This document shows positions 27,401 through 39,700 of a stretch of 64,000 bases of DNA, in pieces (the first letter of the stretch is position 1; each line of letters begins with the position of its first letter). This DNA comes from Temnopleurus reevesii (Eukaryota > Echinodermata > Echinoidea > Temnopleuroida > Temnopleuridae): positions 5,797-69,796 of the forward strand of contig BQKZ01000544.1 in the NCBI GenBank assembly GCA_036244855.1, given 5' to 3'. A program made the position numbers and the translations under genes. The notes beneath the pieces are model-generated. The model was not told the origin of the DNA. It searched no databases and saw only the letters and a program-made list of their open reading frames with translations.

Positions 27401-30400
27401 TTAGATTTGGTTTTGGTTATGGATTGATAAAAAAATAATTGAATAGAAATGGCTTCACATGTAATGCACCAAAATCTATCTGCGCCTTCATCATTATTGC
27501 CAGTATAATTCTTTCCCTAAATGGAAATTGACCTAATCACATCAACAATCTTCCAATCATTGTCAACCTCATTATCATAATAATTATTATCAATGTCTTA
27601 ATCGTAATGAACACAATTATCAAATGTCTTAATCATTATCAATATCTTAGTCATAATGACCACAATTATTTCTATAAGCAAAACCATTATCCTAACTAAA
27701 AAATCATATATTTAACATTACAATGAACAGAACCATGAGCGCAAAATTCATTCTTGAATGAGGTGTCGTTAAAACTAAAAAATAACAACAAAAACAACAA
27801 CAAAAGATAAATGTAACATTATTGGGGTGTTGCTCAAAATCAACTGCAAATAAACTGCAATTTCGCAAATTGTAACGCGCATTTTTATTCGTGCACGGTA
27901 TGCGCATTTAACAAGACGCGCATGAAACAATGATTTTGATTGGCGCGTTCTGATCAACTGCAACTTTTGAACAACACCCCCTATGTCCCATAAAAGTCCA
28001 TTGTAGTTTTCATCATTGTCACAATAATTACCCCCATCCCATTGGGTTATCTTACCCTGTGATGATAATTTCTTGGTCACTGCTTCCTCCTACTCCCCAC
28101 TCTCCTCCTTTCACTGGCCAATTCTACGAAAAAGAAGAACAAATAGGACAAAAATTAATCATCTGTCATGTAAATCAAATCAAGTCAAAATTTAACATTT
28201 ACGTATAATTTTGAAAACCTATCATTTAAAAAAAAAATAATATGTATTAATCTTAAACTATATGTATCACATTTACTTTGTTTCACTGTATTGATTTGTT
28301 TGTTCTTGGAAATTGATAAAATGAATAAATGAATGAAATCACTGGACTTAAACAAAGGATTTGGCTGTATCCTACTGAAAACAAAAAGAGAGGCTATGCT
28401 GTGCTCTCTTCGTTCTCTTTGCTTGTTTGTTATCTTTTTATAAACCTTCACATATTATTTCAGAAAGTACTATACTGGCATAGACTCCCTTAAATTTAGG
28501 CATGGTACATCGCCAAATTATTCAAAATGTTTCAAACTTACAGGTGGAGGGGGGGGGCATCAATACATCCATCTAAATTCCTAATACATCATGGGCAAAC
28601 AAACTTTTAACATCTTTAATGTGTCATACACACAATCTTCCAGACTACTCTACAACAGTCATCCAAGTAAAAACCATCACCCGGTTCCAATTTCAGCTAT
28701 TTCAAAATGTTTCAAACTTACAAGCTGGGGGGGGGGGCATCAAGATAGCTAGCTAAATTCTTATAGCATCATGGGTGAACAAACTTTTAACATCTTTTGA
28801 TGTGTCATTGGCTACATCTTTCAGACTATTCCACTACGGTCAATCAAGTAAAAACCATCACACCGGTACCACTTTCAGCTAATAAATGTCCCCTAGGTGA
28901 TACCCTGCGCATGAGTAACATCCTTAGCTAGGTTCCTGTAGTGCTCAGACTATGACTAGACATTAGACACAATGTTATTGATTCACGCACACATGTAAAC
29001 AATGGGAGGGAGGTTGTGAATTGGAAGAGGAGAAAAATTGAGGTAGTAAGATGTGTATGCAATGGTAACACAAGGGATACTATATTATTCTTCAAGCAGT
29101 TATTATGAGAAGATGGCTATTAAAACAGGATAATGGCCAATTTCAATTCAGAATGAAAACACTTATCAAACTGTTACATAGACATAATTTATTCACGTAC
29201 TCTAAATTTACTCTTGGAATTTATTTTTAAAAATCCCCAATTTATACGATAAGTTTGGGTTTAAAGTCTTTCAAAAGTGGATCACATAATAATTTAATTT
29301 CAAAGAAAATGCATTTCACAGCAAAGTTGCCAATTTGATGTTTATCGGGTGCAGGTCGCGTTATACAGGCAGGTGCAAAATAAAGGCTGGTAAACATTCA
29401 TTTTCCAAGGGTTGAGGGTGGGAGATCAAGGGTGTCTTTATGAGCAGGTGGTCTTTAAGGTCAGGTCTTACCAATTAAGGCTATTTGCTCCAGTTGAGTA
29501 AAGATCTGATGGGCAATCAATGTAGTACTGTACACATGTTACAGAGTGGATGAGGGGGGGGGGGGGGTTCAAGGGGTATTTATTAGCAGGTGGTCTTTAA
29601 AGACAGGTGGACACTAAAGCAGGTCTTACCCTCTTACTGTAGGCAGTCTTCTTCCTGTTGAGGCCATTTGCTCCAGTTGAGTAGAGAGCGGGTATAAGAT
29701 CTGAAGGGCAGTCAGCGTAGTACTGTACACATGTTATAGGAGACTCATGGAGATCCATCGGATATGGGTTCTCAAAGCAAGGATACCTACAATAAAGAAT
29801 CAAACAATAGTAAAATTAGCAATGGCAAGGATAGCCTTATGATCATCGTTGTGTAACTTCCAAGTACAGTTGTTCCTGCATTGTCTGGTATAAAAAGCAG
29901 CATTTCTCTTCATCTTTTACACTTGGTTACATGATTTACAGTATTACACATCCATTTACTATGGTTACCAATATTGTAAATTCTTACATGGAAATATTAA
30001 TTGCACTGAATTTCTAAATATATAGCTAGAATTGTACAATAATCTTAATAATCATGAATGAGATTTTTTTCATCTGTGTTTCATAAACTACTGTAAATCA
30101 CCTGAATTCAACTGATATTTTTTGTTTTGTACAAAGAGAGATTTAAGACTACAAACATATTTCATATTAATTGAGGTGGCATCATATTCTCCAGATGGCA
30201 AATAAGTAAAGAGAATGAGAAGAAGAGAAAGAGAAAAAGCAAGAGAGAAAGAGATATAGCCTATAGGGAAGGATAGAAAGAGAAAAAGACACAGAGAAAG
30301 AGAGACAGAGAGAGAGAGAGAGAAAGAGGCAGACATAGGTTACAACTCAGTGAGACAGGAATAGAATAAATGACCCTAAGATGGATGCCATTTCATGCCA

Positions 30401-31364
30401 CATACATCAATCCTAATATTCCGAGAGAAAATTGGAAGTGACCGCTAAAGGTCAGCGTCCACTTACCCTGGTGATAGAAGGTCAACGACCACTAGATCGC
30501 TCTCCAGCAGGACTACCACGGCATATGGTTCTTGGGGATCTGTGGAGAGAGAAAAAGAGAGAACATTAGAGATGTGTGTCAGAGTGAGAGGGAGGAATAG
30601 AGAGGGAGAGGGAGGAAGAGGGAGGGAGAGAGAGAGCGGAAGAGGTAAGGGAGGGAGGAGGGTCAACAATCACTAGATCACTCTCCAGCAGGACTACCAC
30701 GGCATACGGTTCTTGGGGATCTGTGGAGAGAGAAGGAGAGAGAACATGTCAGTGTGATAGAGAGTGACAGAGAGAAAGAAGGAGGGAGAGTGACAGGAAG
30801 AGAGAATGGAGGGAGAGGGGTCAACGACCACTAGATCGCTCTCCAGCAGGACTACCACGGCATATGGTTCTTGGGGATCTGTGGAGAGAGAAGCAGAGAG
30901 AACATTAAAAAGATGTGTGTCAGAGTGAGAGGGAGGAATAGAGTGTGAGGGAGAGAGGGAAGGAGAGTGACAGGAAGAGAGAAGGGGGGGAGGGGGTCAA
31001 CAACCACTATATCGCTCTCCAGCAGGACTACCACGGCATATGGTTCTTGGGGATCTGTGGAGAGAGAAGGAGAGAGAACATTAGAGATGTGTGATAGAGT
31101 GAAAGGGAGGAATAGAGAGGGAGAGGGAAGAAGAGGGTGGGAGAGCGAGAGGAAGAGGGAAGGGGGGGAGAGGTCAACAATCACTATATATCGCTCTCCA
31201 GCAGGACTACCACGGCATATGGTTCTTGTGGATCTGTGGGGAGAGAAGGAGAGGGAACATTAGAGATGTGTGTCAGAGTGAGAGGGAGAAATTAGAGAGG
31301 GAGAGGGAGAAAGAGGGAGGGATAGAGAGAGGAAGAGAGAAGGGGGGGGGGGGGGGGGGGGGGG

Positions 31365-31395
<31 letters not shown>

Positions 31396-33687
31396 NNNNN
31401 NNNNNNNNNNNNNNNNNNNNNNNNNNNNNNNNNNNNNNNNNNNNNNNNNNNNNNNNNNNNNNNNNNNNNNNNNNNNNNNNNNNNNNNNNNNNNNNNNNNN
31501 NNNNNNNNNNNNNNNNNNNNNNNNNNNNNNNNNNNNNNNNNNNNNNNNNNNNNNNNNNNNNNNNNNNNNNNNNNNNNNNNNNNNNNNNNNNNNNNNNNNN
31601 NNNNNNNNNNNNNNNNNNNNNNNNNNNNGATTATGTCTGTGAAAAAGGAAATAAATGTTTAATTCAATTCAATAATTCAATTAAAAGTACCACAACATAT
31701 GGTTCTGAGGAGAGAAGAGAGAGAGGGAGAGAAAGGGAGAGAGAGAGGAAGAAAGAGGGAAGGACGGAAAGAGAGAACGGATGTGTGTGAGAGAGGCTTG
31801 AGAAAAAAAAATACAAGTAGGAGAGGGCGACACACTTAGACAGAGGGGAAGAAAAGGAGAGAGGGATAAAGAGACAGTAAATAAAAAGGAGATGGACAAG
31901 ATCGCAAAAAAGAGGATAGAGATGGGGAAATGGATATTAGAGAAGGGGAGAAAGGCAGGAGAGATGTGGGATAATAAGATATGCAAGAGGGTAAACCATA
32001 TGGGGATAGGGAAGGGGATAGGGAAAGGAAGAGCAAATGATACAAAGAGAGAAAGAAAAAGAAGGAGAGAAGCAAGAGAGGGGATAAACACAAAGAAAGG
32101 TAGAGAGTGATAAAGAGAGTGTATGTCACAGAGAAAAGGACATTATTTTAAAACAGACAAGAGGAAATATGGTGGAGTGGGAACACAAGAGAGACAAAAA
32201 CATGGAGATGGGAAGAGATGAATGGAGGTATATTTATAGCTCGTTCAAGCTTTCATGGTCACAACTCATTTACTACACAGCTCACACCACACAGGTCAAT
32301 ACTAACAATATTGATTGCTTGATGCTCAGCATGGACGATGTACAGCATGACTTTGCAGTCATATACAGTATAATTTATGTAGAGATAAATTGGCATAGCG
32401 GTTAAAATGAATAATCATTTTCTAATTAATGGAAGTGAAAATTAGATAATTATTTGTTTATTCATTCATTTAACATCTATTTATTTATTATTTCAATAAA
32501 TTACTAGTAATTTATTTGTTATTAATTGGGACATTACACATCTACAATGATTGTCTATGCAATGTAACAATAACATTTCAAACAGTGAGGAATAAAAATG
32601 TTCAACAATGATAATATTGTCAAGTCATAAAAAAATTAAAATAAAATGGGAGGAAAACAGTCCTCTCAAAGCAGGCCTTATATTCTTCAATTTAGTTTCT
32701 ATCAAACCACTCTGTATCTTAGATAATTAGGGCATAAGAAATCTATTAGTAGTACCTGTTTGGAAATGAATGGAATAAAATTAAGAAAATGGAATGAAAT
32801 TCACTCTAAATGTATTATCACATCAAAGCAGTCCTTATTTTGTGCTAATAAGAAATTACCAGTCTTCAAACAAAACCAGTCAATAGAAATTTTAGATAAT
32901 TGCAGTAAAAGAAAAACAAGTCGATGAGAGGATGCTCCGTTTTTAGTACAATGGTAGTGTGGTGATGCTGGTGGCTTGCATGGCNAAAAAAAAATACAAG
33001 TAGGAGAGGGCGACACACTGAGATAGAGGAGAAGAAAAGGGGAGAGGGATAGAGAGAAATAAGATGAAAAGGAAAGGGACAAGATCCCCAACAAGAGGAA
33101 TGGGATGGGAAAATAAATATTAAAGAAGGAGAAAAGGGCAGGACAGATGTGGAATACTGTAGTGAGATGTGCAAGAGGGATATGGGGAAAGAAAAGGAAG
33201 AGCAAAATATACAGAGGGAGGGAAAGATTGATAGAAACAAGAACGGAATAAAAACAATGAAAGGTATAGAGTGATAGAGAGAGTGATAGAGAGAGTGTAT
33301 GTTAAGGAGAATTTGACACACATAATATAACAGAGGAGAGGAAATACGGGGGAGCAGGAGAGACAGACAACAACATGGAGATGGAAAGAGATGAATGGAG
33401 GTGTATTTATAGCTCGTTGAAGCTCTCATGGTCACCTCTCATTTACGACACTGCTCACACCACACAGGTCAATACTAACAATATTGATTGCTTGATGCTC
33501 AGCATGGATGATGAACAGTATGACTTTACAAATACAGTAGTCATATAATTCATGTAGAGATAAATTGGCATAGAGGTCAACATGAACAATCATTTCCCAT
33601 TAATTGAAGTGTACAATCATGAAATGTTGATTTGTTCATTTGAATATTCAGTCACTTATATAATAATGATAATAATGATAATGATGG

Positions 33688-33724
<37 letters not shown>

Positions 33725-36700
33725 AATAATCATTATAATAATAATGGTAAAAAAACAATAATAATGATAATAATAATAATAATAACGCCACATGCTTGAT
33801 ATAGCGCTTAATATAATCTTTCAGGGCTTAAGAATTATTTCAATTTTTTTAATTATAGTAATAATTCATATATTTATCTATTCATTTATTCATTCATTCA
33901 TCAATTTATCCTGTGGGATATTAAATACTCACATTTCTTATCCATGCCATGTTACAGAAACATTTCATACAATTAGAAATCAAAATGTTCCACAGTAATA
34001 ATATTGTCAAGTCATAAAACATTGAAATAAATTAGGATCAGAATAGTTCTAAATGCATTCCTCTCAAAACAGGTCTTATTTTGTTCAATTTATTGTCTTT
34101 CAAACCAATTTGTATCATTCTTATAAAATTACAGAATAAGAAATCCATCAGTAAATAATAATACATAATACTCATTTGGAAATAACTGAATGAAAATAGA
34201 ATGAAACTCATTCTAAATGTATTATCACCTAATATGTAGATGGGAGCGGTCCATATTTTGTGCTAATAAGAAACTACCAGTCTTCAAACAAACCAGTCAA
34301 TAGAATAATAGCAGTAAGACAAAAGAATAATCATATTGCCAATTTAGTATACTCACTACTTGGCCAAGGATTATGGCCAAGTTGAAGAGTGGATGCTTCG
34401 TTTTTAGTACAACGGTAGTGTGGTGATGCTGGTGGCTTGCATGGACTTCCCATAGATCAGTTCACAACAAAATATTTTCATGTTCATTTTCCCTCGTCAT
34501 ATAGATAAATGCTGTAGAAAATGAACACTAATGTTGCCAACTAGACAAAGGAATGATACTTACTACTTGGCCAAGGATTCTCACAGAGCGTGAGGAAGTC
34601 GACGACAGGATGCTCCATTTCTAGTACGGTGGTAGTCTTGCCTTGCATAATGGTGATGCTGGGGGTCTGCGTGGACTTCTCGTACGTCAACCCACCAGAG
34701 AAGAGAATGTATGGGTCCCTATAATTAGCAAATCAAAATATGAGTGATACAACGTTATAGTACGATGAAAAGATATAATACACAAAAAATAAACCTGAAC
34801 ATGTAAGCCCCACTCTTTCCAAAAGTAGCAAAAACTTTTCATCTTGTGGGGGGTTTAACAATTTTTTTTAATTTGGCAGAACTGATCCTCTACTAATCCC
34901 ATCCTGGGAGGTGTTTCACCAAGATAAGAAAGACTTTACGCACGACCTTTCGTTTGACTGGTATCCCTTCTTGTGCGTAATAATTCATAATAGTGCGCGC
35001 ATTCAGCACAAGAATTGATACCAGTCAAACGTAAAGTTGTGCGTAACTTTAAGAACGACTTGATGAAACACCTCCCTGTTCTCTTCATTCATCCATGTAT
35101 CTCTGATTACCTCTCATATTTAAAAATCCTATTATTTCACTGTAATTTTTTTTCTGAGAAAAATCTTATTCTTACCCTCACACTTTCCAACACTGTAACT
35201 CAGGGATCAAAACTATCCTTAGTTTTCTTCCTATAAATGCCATGTTGCCATTGCAAAATCCTACTAGAATAGGTTGAAATCCGACGATTGGTAGCTCTGC
35301 TTTAAAATTTAAACATTTGAAAAATGATGAATTCAGTATCATGTTGAATGAATACCAAGGACATGTGCTTGAATCTCCTTGGTAATACCATTGATTATCA
35401 GTTTCAAACAGAACATTGTGAAGTACTCCCAAAAAGCAAATTAAAAGACCTTCAAAATTCATCAAGTGGAAATTAAATCATTTGAGCAGTAATTTGTAAA
35501 ACTGTAATAAATTGCTGGTAATCATTTCATTGATTACACAAACTAATATGAATGGGATGGAAAATGATTCGAAAAAAAATCATAACAATAAGAGTTCATG
35601 ATGCAAATGAAAAGATTGTCCCAGAGATTTTTAAATTAGTTTTCAAATTGGCAGTTTTTTATTATGGTGTATATATGACTTGATCTGTACTTAAAAACTT
35701 GATTCATCAATCTAAAACATTATTTTAGAGAACAAAATAATAGTTTATTTGAAAATAACGACAAAAATATAGAATAGATATCAAAAAGTAGTAGGATGAC
35801 AACCGCACTTTCCAATGTATTATATGATCCGCATACATTTCCCAATTTGCAATGTCATATCTTTAATTGATCATTTTTGTTCAAACTCCAACTGTTGTAA
35901 AATGATACTGAATTACCAAATGTATACGATTTGTCAATTTTAAGTCAAGGGGCCAGTATGCAATTATTAGGTTAAGCAATAAAAGGATATCAATGAAGGT
36001 TGAAATGATTAACATCCTTATATCTGAATTAAAATCATAAGATGGTTTCAAAGATTTTGACTTATGTATGAAATCTTTCATTCTATTTTTGCTTCATGAG
36101 TATGCACAAACACAATACACTAAATGGGGTTAATTGTTATCCTTGTTGATATAGTTACACCATGTATCATGGTATAATAATTAAGCTGTTTCACCTGCAA
36201 TATTCTGGTTGTGAATCAGAGAAAATGCAAGTACATGCTTTAACGAACAAAGGGGCCAGTTTGTGACATATTGCTGTCCCTGTTACATTTAAAAACTACA
36301 CCTTTTTCAAGGCCTTATTATAATCTGGGCTGGGTGAAGATAACGTAATCATGAAATTAAATAATATGGCCATATCAGCAAGGATAAAATAATTGCAGTA
36401 AAATTTATCAAATTTAAAATCAGCTTATTATCTCATTCTACTATTCATTTCTACACCAAGCCCACAGAGCTATGAAAAAGGTGTTGTTTGAGAATGTACT
36501 ACGGGAACCACAATGTTACAAGCTGGCTCTCTCAGTTATGAAGATACCGGTACTCAAATTATACAAGAACCAAGATCCCATTTTAGGCTACTATTTTGTA
36601 AAGAAAATTAATACATTGTTCCTGTTTTTATATTATACATGAGTGCATCGTTTAACATTTAACAGCGCTATATATCAATGCTTTCATAAATATTTTCAAA

Positions 36701-39700
36701 TTAAACGATTCTGGAATATTGATGAGATTCATATTTTTCGTCAATCCATTGCTTATTTTCAGAAAGAATAGCTCAGCATAATAAACTTGTTATTCCTTCT
36801 CTTATACAAACCCATTTCCATTAGATGCTTTGTTACATACATTGCAACATATTTTATCATAGGTATTCCCGAATGGTTGACAACCCTGCAAATTTGCATA
36901 ATAATGCATCCCACATTATGTTTTGTTCCCATTGAAAATCATACAAATTATGATATTACATTGATTGAAACTCAAGGCAGGTCACATGTAATGCATTAAA
37001 AGAGCTACAATGATAGAAATGCAGAGATGATAACATACAGATGGTTTAAATGGGGTATGAAGAGAGAGATGACAATGAAATGTTATGGAAGGTACATGAG
37101 TCATGAAAAGTAGACAAGACAGTGGGAAAACTCACGACTGGAACAGACCATATGAGCTACATACAACAAGAGAGAAGAAAAATACATTAATAGCACAAAA
37201 ATATCTCAGAGAAAATATATACAGGTATTGCTATTTCATATTCTTCTTGCAAACAAGTATACTATGTAGACAAAGTAGATTCAGGCAAAAAGGTCATTCT
37301 CACAAATATGTAGCATCAACAAAAGCAATGATTTCACCCCTAGGTTGAAATGGGATTCAACTTTTCACAAATGTCACAAAGCGAGATCGTGAAAAATAGT
37401 GAAAGGTTTCTTCATAACATTCTTAAAGGTGGGGCAGCATGATCTTCAGAGGGCGTGGCCTGGCCATGGCCATTTTAATTACGAAGATTGGCGACCAGAA
37501 AAATCACTGCATCTTTAACCTGGAATACCAAGTGAAAAGGTTATATTTCGCTAGCTCACAGCTGACAAATTGCATGCATATGCATTATGCACATTTATAG
37601 AAAAATCAAAGCTGAAGAGAGGAGGAATCAAAGATACAAGCGACGAAAACACAGATTGGATATTCGTACAAAGTGTTCCACATGTCTATTTCTATTAACA
37701 CTGATAAGTGAAAGGAATATATAAATGGTAGAGAGTGTGATAAGGGTATTGGGGGATCTTTGGAAAAATCAAATAGCCATACATTAGAAAGATAAACCTA
37801 GTTCCAATTAGACTACAGCAAGTTAGAATTTGAAGAAAAATGCTAATTAGAATTCAAAATGTTGTCAAACTTACCCGCTTTTGACGGATGCCCATTCGAC
37901 CTTGGGTACAGGTGCACATGGCTCTGGTTTTAATCCTTTGGCAGGTACTTTGGCTGCATTCACCAAAAAATATACAAGTTATAAAATTGAAATCAATAGC
38001 ATACTGAAAATGATTACTACTTCATATTGCCAATTCCATATTTTGTTTTTAAATCATTGTTGAAATTCTTTTTGCCCATGTAGATCATGGGCGTAGCAGC
38101 CAGTGAGCAATGCCAGTTCGACATTGCTCTATCCCTTTCTTGTTGTGAGCCAATATCAGCAAATCCAATTTTTTAATAGCAAACCTTTTCATACCAACAG
38201 ATAGGGAATCAAACCCAGGCCGCCCGGTTGTGAGGCAAGCGCTCTACTGATTGAGAAAATACAACGGGATTAGGATTTGACATTTTAATTGATTCAGGAA
38301 TGTCTAAGTCAGATGTTTTTATTAAATTTTCTCTCATATCCCACCGCTGCCACCAAGTTACATCTTCAGTTTAAAAATCATCAGTAACTGCTATTCCAAC
38401 ATAAATTACTCCTCAACTTACCTATACCCATCTATCAAACTTGGTATCAAAAGACTTCAAGCCACTAGTGGCCACTTTTACAATTATTCCTCAATGCCAA
38501 ACCGTTTACCATTATACGCGAGACTTTCTGCAGCTCATTTATACGAGATGATTATTGCACAGTGTGATATGATATTTCCTCCTGCGCCAAATGGTCCTGT
38601 TGAAATTCCTAGTGAAATGTAGGATTAGGGTTAGGGTAGTGTTAGGTTTATGCTTCACAGTGATGTAAGCAATGAGGTTGGAGTTCTTTTGATGTTTGAT
38701 TTTAATTTTGGCTCACTATATGATGATATCAAATCAAAGCAATTGTCGCAGGGAGAAAATTTCATGAAACCATTATAGATAGTTGGATATTATGAGGTTT
38801 CCTGAGATATCTGTTTGATCACTCATCATGAGGAGAGATGATATTGGCAGGTTTGTAACAGTTCTTGATGTTCCATATAGTGAGTGTGCCGTCCATGTGG
38901 CTACAGACGAACTGCTCACCCTGATAGTGCCATGTTCAATATGAACATATTAAATCACAACAGTTGTCTCAGAGAGAAAATGTTATGATATCATTATAGA
39001 TAGTTGGATATTATGAGAGATTTCCTGAGATATTTGTTTGTTCTTCCACTCACCATGAGGATCAATGATATTGGCGGGTTTGTTGCAGTTCTTGATGTTC
39101 CATATCGTGAGAATGACGTCCATGTGGCTACAGACGAACTGCTCACCCTGATAGTGCCATGTTCAATATGAACATATTAAATCAAAACAATTGTCTCAGG
39201 GAGAAAATGTCATGACCCATTATAGATAGTTTGATATAACGAAAGGTATCCCCAGATTTTTGTTTACAACACTCACCATGAGGAGAGATGATATTGGCGG
39301 GTTTGTTGCAGTTCTTTATGTTCCATATCGTGAGCGTGCCGTCCATGTGGCTACAGACGAACTGTTTACCCTCGTAGTGCCATGCGATGCTGCGGACGGG
39401 CTGGCTACAGTTATACCGGTACTCTGCTACTCTTGTCTTCAGGTCCCATAACACCACTGCACCCGTCTCAAAACCTATTAGTAACTGTAAAACCAAGGAA
39501 AATACAAGAATACTAGTATAAATGTGATATAATACAAAATATATCAATAATGACAATAACAGTCTAACAGTACAAAGTTTGGGCAATAATAGCATACTGT
39601 ATAGCAGAAATTTCAATGGGGTTTAATTTTCACGCTTTTTGCGGTGAAATTGCCAACCAAGAATTTTAGACCCGCAAAAATAGTCCTTAAAAATTTGTAC

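Noticed and set aside
38215..38270. tRNA gene
   Set aside because: A- and B-box-like words are present but the cloverleaf does not close and a SINE-type tail follows.
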